Assembly (NCBI GenBank): GCA_034766995.1
Contig: CM068313.1
Location: 22,179,012 to 22,243,011 of the forward strand
Origin: Acanthacorydalis orientalis
Taxonomy: Eukaryota > Arthropoda > Insecta > Megaloptera > Corydalidae
Length of the DNA stretch: 64,000 nucleotides
Reading direction: 5' to 3'
Part shown: positions 51,933 to 64,000 of the stretch, one piece after another
How the letters are laid out: the number at the start of each line of letters is the position of its first letter
How positions within the stretch are numbered: the first letter of the stretch is position 1
Notes under the pieces: generated by a model
The model's database searches: none
What the model was told of the DNA's origin: nothing
Seen by the model: only the letters and a program-made list of their open reading frames with translations
Program-made: the position numbers and the translations under genes

Positions 51933-54639
51933 GCGTAATAAAGTGTAAATAACCATGAAAAATAAAGATAACGGATGCAAAAGAAAAAAGAACAGTAACT
52001 AGAAACAACGAAGATGTTAAAACTTTAATTAGGCGGCAGTTACATTGTACTCCGTGGCGTCTCTCTACTATATCGACAGTGGTGGTCCTGTTTGAATAAG
52101 CCTTTTTCATTTACACTCCTCCATGCTGAATGTAGTTAGGTCTGTTATTCAGGTGTAGCGGAGACACAGTATCACCGCGCCGATGTATGAACCTGCTATT
52201 TTTATATTATTCGATAAATGAGCACTACTCGTATATCTTTAAATTAATGCCAGAAACATTTTTTTTAATCTTACAGTAGATCACGAAAGATAAAACAAAA
52301 AAATATTACAACTTTAATATAAATTTCATGGAAATTAATTTAAATAAAATGTCGATCATTCTTAAATAATGATTTAAGAATTTATTTCTGTTAATTCTGA
52401 TTTATATCAAAGTTGAACGAGATCTAATTACAAAAAACTTGATCAATAAATCACTAATATGCATTAAATTCTTTGATAATAACATATAGATTAGTGGTTT
52501 AGTTTGTATATTACAACTTAAAATGACCAACTTGAACAAGAATCTGAAAAATGTTCGAAGTTATACATACAATTAAATGATAAGTAGTAAGAAGTTTATT
52601 AAACGTCTTTTTTATTAATCTGTATATTGAATACCGCACTTAATTAAAATTCAGTTTTCACTGGACCGTAACAATAATAACATTGAAACAAAAACTTATA
52701 ATAGAAAAATATAAAGTACAATAAATCAACGATTAAATGATGGATAAGCTTTAACTAAAAATTCTTATACATACATTAGTTATATAAATGAACTTTTATT
52801 ATTTATACTATATGAAATTTGAATTAAGTTTATCTCGATAATCTGTTTATTATTGATATATTGACAATTATATACTGAATTATATTTAATAATTTATTTA
52901 TAAGCACAGTCAATTGAATATTATTAATTTTTAAATTATTTACTTTTTCAAAGAAATATTTATATGTAACATATCACCTATGTGGTACAAAAATTATTTA
53001 GTTACTTAGAAATGATAAAACAGCGAAGAAGTGTAAACAACATCTTTTAATAATGACTCTGTATTAAAAAAATCAATATGAAATATTTAAAAACAAGTTG
53101 TTCCAAATAATAAAATATTAAATATGACTCTCTTCGTCTTGGTCGCGTTGGATTATTCTAAAAGTATTTAGCTTTGATCAATTTTGACTTTTGAACCATT
53201 TCCTATTTACTTGTCAGATACTCCGCAAGTTACATAAAACTATCAGAGGATGGTTTAAGAGAGGAAAACGGATATGAAAATTATATAAATGCAGTACATA
53301 CTATTATTACATTACATACTTTTTACAGTAATGTATCCTATTTAAAATCGGGATAAAATCTTATAAAAAAATGAAATTAATTTTTGAACTAATTTGCTAT
53401 TATATAACAGTTGCTGGATTTAAAAACGTGAAGAGAAAATTTAAAAAATATTTCTAATACAAATGCACATAAAAACAATAAACAGTATTCAAAGTATTCT
53501 TTAACGGTACTTAAAAATCACTGTCACTTACCGACTACAGTAGCAGTTACATAAATTTTATTTTGTTATAATTATTTCCATATTCGGTAACTATTTTAGT
53601 GCTGGGAATTTCATTTTAAATCTGATCATTTCAATGAATTACTTTTCACAATTTAATTAGTTCCTCTGTAAAACTATTAATGGTAAACGTAATTTACTAC
53701 CATTACATTTTAGAAAACCTATGTAAATAAAATTCAAAATTAATGAGGAATGTAAATATACGCAACATACTTACTACTGATACAATCTCTTATATTTTAA
53801 AAATGTGAACTTTTTATCTGTATTATCAGATCACTCTTGAATTTATTTATCTCATTTATACATTTATTAAGTTTACCTTGACGTAATTACTTGTTTTTTT
53901 TTCTTTTACAGCTATGTAAATAGTTTTTACCAAACGTTCTGTGTACGGAAATGAGAGTAAATCTAAAATATATTTTTTTATAGATCATATATAACCGTTG
54001 CATATGCTCTAGACACCTTATTTACAGAACAAGTGTCAACAAGCACTTACTCATTTCGGTGAAGTCTCTTAGACAAAATTCGTTTACATTTCTTGCCATC
54101 ATTATATTAGTATAGATAAAATTAGATACGTGTTAAGTATACACTATTATTGGTATTCATTAAAAAGCAATAATTAAAGTAATTAACACTAACACAAGAA
54201 AATAGTTAATGCATTTTTCAAAAACTCGGCCATAAAAGAATACTAAATATGTTGAAACCGATTTGAAAATTATTAGACGTAATATTATGAATCTTTTTGA
54301 CTATTTTTTTAAAAAATATACATATAATAAATGTTTAATATTTCGATTCTAATTTACAATTTTTAATAAAATAAACAGTTAGACTATGAATCATTATATA
54401 CAATTGAATGCAAAAAAATGAATCGAAAGATAATTAGCACTTTAAAAATGTATAAATTTTGTTTTATTCATATTTTCTAATACGGACGTACGTAATTTAT
54501 AAATATTAAAACGAATCTATAACAAAAAAAAATATAATTAACACTTAAGTACGAGACAAAAATGAATTAACAGCAACTGATATAGGTGCATGCAAATGAC
54601 ACATTATACAATATGGCAGTATCGAGATTCAAACGAAAA

Positions 54640-54910
54640 TGGTAAACCAATTAGCGCAATCCGCCTTACGATGATGCTCGCAAGTACTAACAAGGAACAG
54701 AATCTACGGGTCACGACTGGATGGTGTGAGGTAACTGTGGTGTCGGAGCGGTAGCGACGGTAGCAGAGGCCACGCTTGGGGTGGCGGCATAACTATGCGC
54801 TCTTTATGCTAAGCTGAACTCCGGGTTCCGGGTGCGCGCCTAATCAGCGAATTAAAGAAGCCCGGAGCTACGTCGTCCTGTATGCCGCGCGCACTCTTGC
54901 ACACAGTAAA
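54640..54910. other. GC-rich island, candidate promoter or enhancer
   Basis: The most GC- and CpG-rich non-coding stretch of the right half, with GCGCGC words at 54832-54838 and 54885-54892. It carries a plus-strand GAG/GTAACT donor-like site near 54730. No frame resembles a known protein. Confidence 0.3.
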
Positions 54911-56293
54911 ATAAACAGGCCAGTATTCGATGTTAATACATATTTTTTTAATAAAATTGAGATCGTATTTATTTATGGACCACTAAATCAATATACTTTT
55001 ATATGACTTGAAACTGAATCTTCGAATTCGATTTTTGTACAATAAAATAAGTATATAAATGTAAAATTAAACAAAAGTAAATAATATGAAGTACTTTATT
55101 ACGACGAAAATAAGTATTAATAAAAAAGTAATTAATTTTCCACGCGAAATTTTCAATTTGGAATAATTTACATACTTTAAAAAAAATATATCAATTTTAA
55201 TAACATTATTAAATCTCTCAACACGCAACTACACACAGTTTATCATAGTACAAGAATATAGAGCTTCGACCTCATCAATTCATGTCATATATTGTCTGTT
55301 TGTGAAAAAATATTCAAAATAAATTTAATAAAATTTTTGCATCATTATATGTCAAATATCTAAATAATTAAATGTTATCAGGACCCATCAACTTTTTATT
55401 ACTTTGCATTTTATATCAAAAATAAAAGTGCTTAAAAATACGTTATCAATCTACATTATTATACATTGAATTGTCGATAAAAAAAGTTTTATCAAAAAAT
55501 AATTAATACAAAAAACCAAGATAACCATTATTAATGTAATTTGTTAATTACAATAGGCTTAGGATAAATCATCAGATCTAGTAACAAGTGTTTTCGTCGA
55601 TACTAAATTACCAACCATCACAAATTCCTCACTGTATTATTTTACAGAAGACAGAGACACGTAATAATTATAAATAATCAATGTAATAATAATTAATTAA
55701 CTTGCAATTTATTAACTTGCTGTCCTCGACGAAATACAAAAATTTAACCATATAAAGCACAAATTAAAAGTCACCATTAAATCTATGATTGCAATCGTAC
55801 ATTAAAATACTTTATTAAGCTTCATGTAAAAATTGATGATGTAATCATTTTACAAATCATATAGAACAATAATTTGAAATCAAATGAATGACAGTCAGGC
55901 AAGTAAGTATGTATATGTGTATATATGTATATATGTATATATATATATATATATATATGTACTCTCTCTCTTTCTCTCTGTGTGTGTATATATAGCTTTA
56001 TGGAATTGAAAAACATCACAATAAAAAAATATATAGTATTAATTACACAAAAAAATATCTTAAGGTGTTTTTATCAAAAAAGATTTTAGAAAAATGCACG
56101 ATTTAGAAAATAACTAACGGAATGGATAACAGTTGGTTGTCGGAAACGAAACAAAAATTTAATAACACTTATCAAAATAGTATTCAAATAAAAGTAAAAT
56201 TCCTATAAAGAATAATTGCTTTTTTCTCAACTATTTTTATATTTTTCTTAGAATTAAACTTAATGTACTTTTGCAGTACTGTAAGTACTTTTT

Positions 56294-56296
<3 letters not shown>

Positions 56297-56357
<61 letters not shown>
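56297..56357. repeat. (TA)n microsatellite
   Basis: Pure TA run of about 60 bases. Confidence 0.95.
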
Positions 56358-56359
<2 letters not shown>

Positions 56360-57866
56360 TACTTATCTTAAAATCATCTTCTTTTTATAGATATATGAAC
56401 GGTCATCGTTTTAAATTTCTTTTTATTATGAAATATATAATTACACATAAACACAATAATTAGATAATTTATATACACAATAATGGTTATAAAAATATCT
56501 AAAACAAGAGCTTAAAAATTACGTCTATCATTACATATAACGTGTAGAATGTATCAGACATTTTTCAAAACTATTGAACATAGTAAAGTTTTATCACAAA
56601 ACTGCTAAACAACAAACGAAAAATAGAGACTTTTAGACTTAAAATATGTATATAATACGAAGAAATGCAATTAAAATATAAATAAACACCCGAAAATAGA
56701 GCTTTACTTCTTCCTTTGTATTGGTATCCATAAATAGAAATTTATTAATGTGTATGAAGAGTATACGAGTGTGCATACAGATAAAACGAAAGAAGTGTTT
56801 GAAGATGTATTTCAAATATACATGGCAGGTATAATTTCACAAACAGCCCGCGGACGTCACGAAAGAGCGGTAAAAAGTCACGATTAAACAAACAAAATGC
56901 TACTACTTCATTAAAACGAAGTTCAATTAGTTGCTAAAAACTAAAATATTAGAAAAAAATACCTTAATGGAGCATTATATATATATATATATTTGTATTA
57001 TTTATATTTGTATTATTATTTGTATTTTTATTTTCTAATTAAACACAGTACAGTATATCTTTTTCCAATCTAATAAACAATAAATCAGCTGCTAAATAAT
57101 TAAAAAAATATTTTTTTTTCTTTTACAGATTATAAAACATAATGTAAAAAAATAATTATACTTATTCTTAAAAAATATATTTTCATATTATCTACATTAC
57201 TTCAATTAAAAAAAAAAACAAATATTGTTTTAGAATAACAATATTTATTCGTAATTATTTCGACTTTTTTAAGTGTATATTGAATCTTTTTTACAACAAA
57301 AAAAAAAAAACAAACAATCCATTAGTTTCAACATTGATTCAACTACACAGATATATGGATTAAATAATTAAAACCTTAAGTGAATTTTTCTTTAAAATCC
57401 ATGACGGCGAGCATTTCTAACAAATGTAAAATCGATTTTACAAGTTTGTAAAAATTAACTGAATACGGATCTATAAAATTAGTCTGCCACCATCGAAAGC
57501 AGCATTCGTACTTGGTATGCATAACTCAGGAAGAGAATCAAAAAATAAAAGACGCTTTTTAAATTGTAAAACGAAGCCATTTGTGTAAGTCACTCTGCAG
57601 CCTATTGCTTGCTCGCTGCTGTGCAGACTTTATTCATATTTTATTTTGAATGTCAATAGTTATTCGTATAGAATGATAGTGTTGTGGCAAATTTTGCTTC
57701 AGCTACAATAAGTGAAAAATATATGTCTAACTTTTATTTTCTTTTTCGTACTTTGTTCAACCTACTTTTAATTAGTGATTTTATAAATATTAAATACGTT
57801 TCAAAAACGGTTAGATGAAAATGTTCATTTATGTATTAATATTATACCAGTAAATCTTTTAACACA

Positions 57867-57868
57867 CT

Positions 57869-57907
<39 letters not shown>

Positions 57908-57946
57908 GTATGTTTTTATATATTTATATATGTATACATGTGTATG

Positions 57947-57993
<47 letters not shown>

Positions 57994-58026
57994 TTTTATA
58001 TATTTATATATGTATACATGTGTATG

Positions 58027-58074
<48 letters not shown>
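57867..58074. repeat. (CA)n(TA)n array with an 80-bp tandem duplication
   Basis: After a CA run, a unit containing TATGTTTTTATATATTTATA, then TATGTATACATGTGTATGTA, plus a TA run, occurs twice with an 80-base period (for example 57901 and 57981). The two copies look identical outside the TA run length. Confidence 0.93.
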
Positions 58075-58075
<1 letters not shown>

Positions 58076-58325
58076 AGTACGACGAACATGAAATGTTTCA
58101 AATATATTAAATAAAGATTGAAAACACTGTTTTTAAAAGGGAATTGAAATAGAAAATATAATATCGTATCTGTAACAATCACCATTTAAAATCAATTTGG
58201 CGATTTTTACTATTTGAAATTATTGCTGTATATTTTTAATTTAAAAATTATTACTATAAATGTACATTGTTGTATATTTCAAATTCATCAATCTTTTCAC
58301 ATCTAATACATTCAATAACTAACTA

Positions 58326-58855
58326 TTAGGTTGGTGGAAAATAATTACAGTTTATCAGTTCGTGTGGCACTCATTTTTCATACTTTTTTTGATTTTCTTA
58401 GCCGTTTTAAGTGGTCCAAAACTATTGAATGACTAACGCCTAACTTTTGTGCAAGATCTCGAATTGTTATGCGTGGTTCCGATTCAATTAACGCTTTCAG
58501 TTGGTCGTTATGAACTGAAGAAGGACGCCTGCGACCTTCATCTTCAAGGCTCCCGGCCCCAGCACGAAATTTTTGGAATTACCATTGCATCGTTCGTTCT
58601 TTAACAGTGTCCACACCAAAGACATGAACTCGTACAAAAAATGCTATTATTTGGTTATTTTCTATCTTTAATTCAATATCCCAATTTGGAGCAAAATTAT
58701 TAATAAAACCAAAGTCAATGTTATCAAAATACGGATCGAAAAATGCACTTTAAAATGTTATTAACATGAAAACGATGAACTGACATTTTCATTGAAAAAA
58801 AATTAAGATTATAATTCAGAAAAGAAAAACCGCAATTATTTTCCTACCAAACTAA
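58326..58855 (-). mobile_element. Internally deleted mariner (cecropia/Hsmar1-like ends) with TA target duplication
   Basis: 530 bases bounded by inverted ends: TTAGGTTGGTGGAAAATAAT on the left and TTAGTTTGGTAGGAAAATAA as reverse complement on the right, flanked on both sides by TA. The minus strand encodes the N-terminal transposase region: VKERTMQW, stop, FQKFRAGAGSLEDEGRRRPS, VHNDQLKALIESEPRITIRD, LAQKLGVSHSIVLDHLKRLR. Right after KSKKV the sequence runs into the 3' inverted repeat, so the catalytic half has been deleted. The element has the structure of a MITE precursor that others could mobilise. Confidence 0.85.
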
Positions 58856-59753
58856 TATAAAAACATTTATATACATAGCATCAAAGTGTGTGTGAATATG
58901 TGTTTGTATATATATATATATATATATACACACACGAACATTTACCTTTAGCAATTCTATTAAGATATATACAAGTCATATATAAACCAAAAAAGTCAAA
59001 TTCATTCATGAATAATAAAAAATTTATTGTAAATTTTCATGCAATACCATTATACATGAATTATTTTTTATTATTAACTAACTGATTAAAATGAGTAAAT
59101 TACAACGGAAATTTATATATAATATTTTTTCAATGTTTCATATTACTGCATTGCTTGTTTTCATATAAAAATCAATTTCCTGAACATAAAATACTACCCT
59201 CCGCCAAATATATTCTACAATCAGATAAAAATCGACAGAAACGGATAACATTGCCAATGAAGTAAGGACTATGTTTTAATTCTTGATATAAATAGAGACA
59301 TATCTGTACACAAGAAAACGACAGAGCGAATGTAAAAAAGAAAACCTAGTAATATTAATGTAAAAAAGTTGAATTTGAAAATAATTATTAACACAATTCC
59401 TTTTTATATTTTGAAAATCAAATTAATTAAAGAAACATTATACTTTAACTAAATCATCATCTATAAAATTTAAAAATAGGTAATATTCAGGTATAAAACA
59501 ATAGCAACAAATAATGAAATGTAGCTAATATGAATCAAGATGAATAAAGATTTTAATATGCAATAAAATTATTTAATTAGTCGTTTCTAAGATTTCACAA
59601 CATATGTTTCATAATTGATTATCTGAAAACACACGTATTGTTGAATTTTTATTTCTTTGTGTATAAAATGTTCAATTTACTGATATTATAAACCTACATA
59701 TTACGACATATATAATATTATTGTAAAAATGTTAATAGTTGTAAATTTTAATT

Positions 59754-59812
<59 letters not shown>
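59754..59812. repeat. (TA)n microsatellite
   Basis: TA run of about 55 bases. Confidence 0.94.
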
Positions 59813-59816
<4 letters not shown>

Positions 59817-59889
59817 TTGTATAAATAATACATAATGCATAAACGGTATAAAACTGAGGCAAAAGGAAACCTTTTGATAAAAAAGTTAA

Positions 59890-60080
59890 TTCCAGTGTTA
59901 GCTCGCGGGGTAATTAAGCATCACACTCAGATGCGCACAGAAAATATTAATTAAAACGCAAAGAAAATGGGCGAAGTGGTACGCGCGCACAAGAGAATGA
60001 GAAGGGGTTGTATCGCGGGGTGCCGGTACGGAAATAAGATTCGCACAGTGGTTCGAAAAAGGAATGCGAAATTACGTGCG
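59890..60080. other. GC-richer island, candidate conserved non-coding element
   Basis: Complex CpG-containing sequence (GCGCGC near 59981, GGTACGGAAATAAG near 60025) with a TAATTAAGC homeodomain-type word near 59911. No coding frame. Confidence 0.28.
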
Positions 60081-60776
60081 TGCATGTGTTTTATTTGACG
60101 CTGGAATTTTTCTAATTATTTTAGCTAATTATTTTTCTTTTCGTATCGCATGCGGGTTGGATTACTGGAATTTGATTGATGTTCAAAAAAGTTCAAAAAG
60201 AGATTTCGTACATCAATAAATTTACCGTACACGATGATTTTTTTCCTCGTCGATTAAAAATATATACGTAAGGTGAAGAGATGTACGTGCACGTACAAAG
60301 AATCAATTGATGAACTGTAATTAAAAATTATTACTGGGATTAAAAATTAAGATAAAATGTTTATGTAAATAAACGGAGTCTTTTAAACAAATTATATGGA
60401 TAGCGTAGATGTTTTAAAAAAAATTCATTTGCTATTTATTAAATTGAATAATGTTTAACTTGCCGCTGTTTACATTTTAAACATAATATTTTTATACAAA
60501 CACGAATTAATTCAAATCATTATACAGAAATACCACCGGTATGTTTTTATTACATTTATAAAATAATTCTGGCATTATTTTAATATTTATTTAAATTCTA
60601 CTAAAACTAACATTCATATCCACATTAAAGTAAGTCTAACAAATATAGATAATTTAAATGTAGACTTTATAAAAACTATTTTATACTCAAAAAGATGAAT
60701 GAAGTCTTTTTTAATGTTATAACTCTTAGATAGTAAGTATATCCACTCAAATGTAACTCTTCATTTAAACATATGA

Positions 60777-60789
60777 ATGTGTGTGTGTA

Positions 60790-60857
<68 letters not shown>
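60777..60857. repeat. (TG)n(TA)n microsatellite
   Basis: Short TG run, then TA run of about 70 bases. Confidence 0.95.
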
Positions 60858-60861
<4 letters not shown>

Positions 60862-62611
60862 TAAAACTAATTTGTATGTTTGAAGGTTTCATTTGAATAT
60901 ATTATCACATTGTAACATTACCTTCATACATACAAACACATATACAATGTATACATAAGGCCCAACATAATAATCAGTCTGATGTTTTTGCGAATGATCA
61001 TAAATAAAATTAAAATATGCTACATATATTATCGAAATTTACATTATAACATAATAATGTCTGCCTCTAGGTCTGATCTTAGTATGATATCTTTTTTTAT
61101 AACAGTCCATACGAGTTTGTTACTTTGAAACTATCATATTGAACAGTATTTTAATTTTAAACTATTAATGATTTTTATTTGTTTTGTCACTTCAGTTGTT
61201 ACAGAAAAAGTATGAAAATAAAAGTCAATTTCCTTGAACATATCCGTTACTGGAAATAAACACATACACATTATTAAAATGCACTTAACAGAAATTTCTT
61301 TCTTGTATATAGAAGTATATTAAAATAGTTTATCATTAACTCTATTATTTGTATTAATACTGGTTTTTGAAATTTGAAAAAGATCATCGAACACAAATCA
61401 TAAATAAATTTTGTATTTTTTTAAACAAATCGTAATATTTAGTTCGATTTTTACTTTGTGCTTACGATACAAAAAAAAATAAAATAATATGGTTTGTACA
61501 ATAGCGATGTTATGATAAATAACTAAAAATAGAAAATATAAATCACTCTAGTTCATGATTTATTGCACGACAATTTTTTATCCAAAACTAAAAAACACAC
61601 AAGAATAATCTTAATTTATGTTTCAAATTTAATTGTATATATTAATAATTAAACATAAATTCAAAATGTATACATTACAGGATACAAATGTATAAAAGTT
61701 TACAAGTTAACAAAAAAGAAATCAATAAATAGTAAAAGTGAACCGTTGAAGATTTAGTAGTTAATGGTTTAACTTTTAGTTGTTAAAATTCTTTGATAAA
61801 GATTATAGGACGAGGTATCCATCGAAGGAGAGAAAATGCACTGTACAAACATGGGTATAAATAAATTAACGGATGATATATTGAATGGGTGTCGAAATTC
61901 GAACACGTGACCGAAACCAAACTATTCCGTTAAATTCTTAAAATATTGACATTAATACAAAAAGACAATTATAGTCCTTTTGTATTGTGTGGGAGTGATA
62001 AAGAGCTGTATCCGATGTCCGCTGCACATTACATTCTGATTTTATATATAGTCGGTGATGTACATTCGTACAAAAGTTTGAAAGTCTAATCTACCTGCCT
62101 CGATCTGGAGGCGGTTTGTTGGTTTTCATAATTATACAGTTGGCGCTGGCCACGTCACAGGAAATAACTGTTTGGCGTTTCAACGGTATCGGCCTCGAAG
62201 CAACGTTGTTGTGGATAACTCGAGATTTCGTGAAAAGAGAAACAAAATTTTCTTATTATATAAATATGTCAAGTGAAATGAATCACCGCTGTCTGTTGTA
62301 CAAACTTTGTTTTTACAACACTTCAAGAAATGTATTACTTTGTGTACACGAAAACGTTTCTCGATGTGTGCGGAATACACGATCGTTTTTCGAAGAACAA
62401 TTCCAATTCATTACCTTAATAGACTAAAGCACATTTCACATTATTACTTTATTAAAATATTCAACATATAATTGGATACGATTCGCGGAAGACTAAACGA
62501 AAGATAGAAGTCTTTATTAATGGATTCATGATTTTATTGATGCAATTACTAGCAAATGCGTGTGTACAGATAAAAGTTTATGTGCGAGGGGTGTTTAAAT
62601 ATGTGTGTGAG

Positions 62612-62617
<6 letters not shown>

Positions 62618-62673
<56 letters not shown>

Positions 62674-62675
62674 TA
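62618..62675. repeat. (TA)n microsatellite abutting a MITE
   Basis: TA run with one ATGTATAT interruption; directly continues into the left end of the element at 62674. Confidence 0.93.
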
Positions 62676-63182
62676 CCCTATATCTCGGCGTATAAGGCGA
62701 CCTACATTTAAGACGAAGTCGAAATTTTAAGATAAAATTTATACATTTATCATACATATTGGTCGTATAAGACGATCATAAATTGAACACCTCTTTCACA
62801 TGGTATTATACAATTTTATCTCCAGAATCAAAATTAGGGGAATTACATTTTTCGGTTTAAAATTTCCAAAATGAAATATCACCTTGTTTCGACATACTGT
62901 ATATTAAAACATCGTGTGTACGGCTTGTATCTAGAAGGCTACGGCTTATGTATTTAATTTTTAAACACATTTACTTACAATGAATTATTCAAAGAATTTA
63001 TGTTACATACCAAAGTTTAAGTCCCTTTTGTTAAAATAAAGAATCTAGTTTCTATAGAAGCACAATTAATTCTTCCTGTTATTTTAAAGGTTATGTTTTT
63101 CTGTGGGACGTATAAGACGATCCTCTATTTTTTGAAGATTTTTGGGTTTTAAGGGTCGTCTTATACACTGAGTTAAATGGTA
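62674..63182. mobile_element. MITE with pogo/Tigger-like ends (CGTATAAGRCGACC)
   Basis: Imperfect inverted ends of about 30 bases: left ATACCCTATATCTCGGCG then TATAAGGCGACC; right (reverse complement) ATACCATTTAACTCAGTG then TATAAGACGACC. Extra internal copies of the TATAAGACGATC word occur at 62769 and 63110. No transposase frame. TA dinucleotides flank it within (TA)n. Ends of the form CTCGGCGTATAAGACGACC are known from pogo/Tigger-related elements; the exact family is inferred. Confidence 0.75.
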
Positions 63183-63191
63183 TATATATAT

Positions 63192-63652
63192 ACACTCAAA
63201 CCTGTTTTTGTGCGGTGTTTTTTTGTGCGATTTTTTTTTGTGCCATTGTTTTTATGCGATTTTTTTTTGTGCGGTAAATGAAAATTTCAATAAATTTATT
63301 ATTTTTGTTGAATTTTAGCAAAATAACGCAGTGTAATTTGAATGTTAGTTTCTAAGTAAATTGCGGTACCGTTCAAGTCAGGTATAAGGGCGCGCATATC
63401 TGTCCTGTACCGCAATGGGATAATAAAGTTCTCTGCTGCACAGATGAACTGCTAGTTATTTCGTAAGATTTTAAGGTATTTTAAACGTAAGACTTTTTTT
63501 CTGCGGTCCCTATTCACCGGATAAAAAAATTATTTTTTAATTGTGTTCCGAAAACTATATTTTATAGCTACTCGTGAAGTTTTGTGCGATTTTTTTTTAT
63601 GCGTTTTCTTTTATGCGGTCCCTATCTACCGCACAAAAACAGGTTTGAGTGT
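63192..63652. mobile_element. MITE with perfect 25-bp terminal inverted repeats
   Basis: 63192-63216 (ACACTCAAACCTGTTTTTG, then TGCGGT) and 63628-63652 are exact inverted copies. Next to the ends are repeats of TTTTTTGTGCG / TTTATGCGGT in each half (left 63213-63275; right 63582-63620), including GCGGTCCCTAT twice in the right half. The 461-base body has no coding frame. TA lies outside both ends, fitting a Tc1/mariner/pogo-type target. Sharp ends suggest a fairly recent insertion. Confidence 0.85.
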
Positions 63653-64000
63653 ATATATATATATATATAATTACGATTATCATTGAATGAGTAAATACAA
63701 TCAATATAAATGATATGGATTTAATCCCGATTCAATTTTAATGATTTTTTACCCTACATCCACTTGTCCATCGAAATCATATATAAAAAAATCTGTACTG
63801 TCTGATTTCAATATATATATATACATAAGCAGTAGTATTTCACTATAATTAAAATTTTACAAATCCATCTAATGCAACTGAAATTTATTAATTAGAAAAA
63901 CAATTAAAAAGATGCTTAAGATGATAAATATTAGATAAAAATGAAAACATTGCGTACTCTAATACATTTATAGGAATATTTCAGTATCAAAAATAATATA
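63653..64000. other. AT-rich intron to the window edge
   Basis: A short (TA)n run at 63653-63668, then plain AT-rich sequence with no recognisable feature. Confidence 0.5.

Larger units (their letters stand above)
51932..57866. other. Intron, mostly AT-rich, one GC island
   Basis: No gene recognised in nearly 6 kb. Arrays at 55906-55994 (TA then CT/GT) and 56297-56357 (TA). The island at 54640-54910 is listed separately. 52200-54600 and 54950-55900 are long featureless AT-rich stretches. 57480-57660 is slightly more complex. Confidence 0.5.
58936..62617. other. Intron with two islands
   Basis: (TA)n arrays at 59754-59812 and 60777-60857. 59890-60080 is a GC-richer CpG-containing island and 61980-62430 a moderately complex one. 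The rest is AT-rich with nothing recognisable. Confidence 0.5.
3059..64000 (-). other. pan: Long upstream intron of pan (inferred)
   Basis: From the acceptor at 3059 to the right edge no further recognisable Pan coding segment (beta-catenin-binding domain, or the segment just before ANK/ASK) was found on the minus strand. The stretch is AT-rich and made of microsatellites, transposon relics and scattered non-coding islands, plus one nested gene. It is therefore read as a single intron of more than 60 kb, possibly interrupted by alternative first exons (see 46634-46860). Confidence 0.6.

Noticed and set aside
62116..62427. 103-codon plus-strand frame beginning MLVFIIIQLALATSQEITVW, with a signal-peptide-like start
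   Set aside because: No recognisable family, poor start context, no matching splice sites or neighbours; probably chance.

Overview
This window is eukaryotic nuclear DNA, almost certainly from an insect. It is very AT-rich, has almost no long open frames, carries dozens of (TA)n microsatellites and many decayed Tc1/mariner transposons, and contains a GC-rich coding exon of a conserved animal developmental gene. The insect order cannot be fixed from the sequence alone.

Coding content is sparse. On the minus strand at 2899-3058 lies one internal exon of pangolin (pan, the insect TCF/LEF factor of Wnt signalling). It is recognised from the FFCHN...PPPAHMGIPPYQLD block that precedes the HMG-box exons. 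No upstream pan coding exon is visible at higher coordinates, so 3059-64000 is read as one long pan intron of more than 60 kb; 1-2811 is the start of the following intron. The exon has two in-frame splice donors, at 2898/2897 and 2811/2810. The second would add a 29-residue alanine-rich segment.

Nested in the long intron, on the same strand, is a single-exon gene (4685-6313, 542 aa) derived from a pogo/Tigger/Jerky-type transposase. Its DDE catalytic aspartates appear to be replaced while the frame stays open, so it looks like a domesticated, catalytically dead protein. A short promoter-like region with a DRE-like motif lies upstream at 6690-6870.

The rest is intron filled with repeats. Tc1/mariner relics of several lineages lie at 10332-10725, 11050-11352, 17160-17335, 22430-23060, 41409-41930, 47933-49168, 50497-51211 and 58326-58855. 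Three non-autonomous inverted-repeat elements lie at 14258-14499, 62674-63182 and 63192-63652. There is a probable LINE scrap at 42560-42710 and some uncertain fragments at 30012-30024, 30830-31060 and 44140-44360. Several islands of higher GC and complexity (for example 8340-8640, 35580-35850, 46620-47060, 54640-54910, 59890-60080) stand out as candidate conserved non-coding elements or alternative promoters. That at 46634-46860 ends in a consensus GTAAGT donor on the pan strand.

No tRNA, rRNA or CRISPR array was seen. All similarities were judged by eye from translated motifs; no database search was run.
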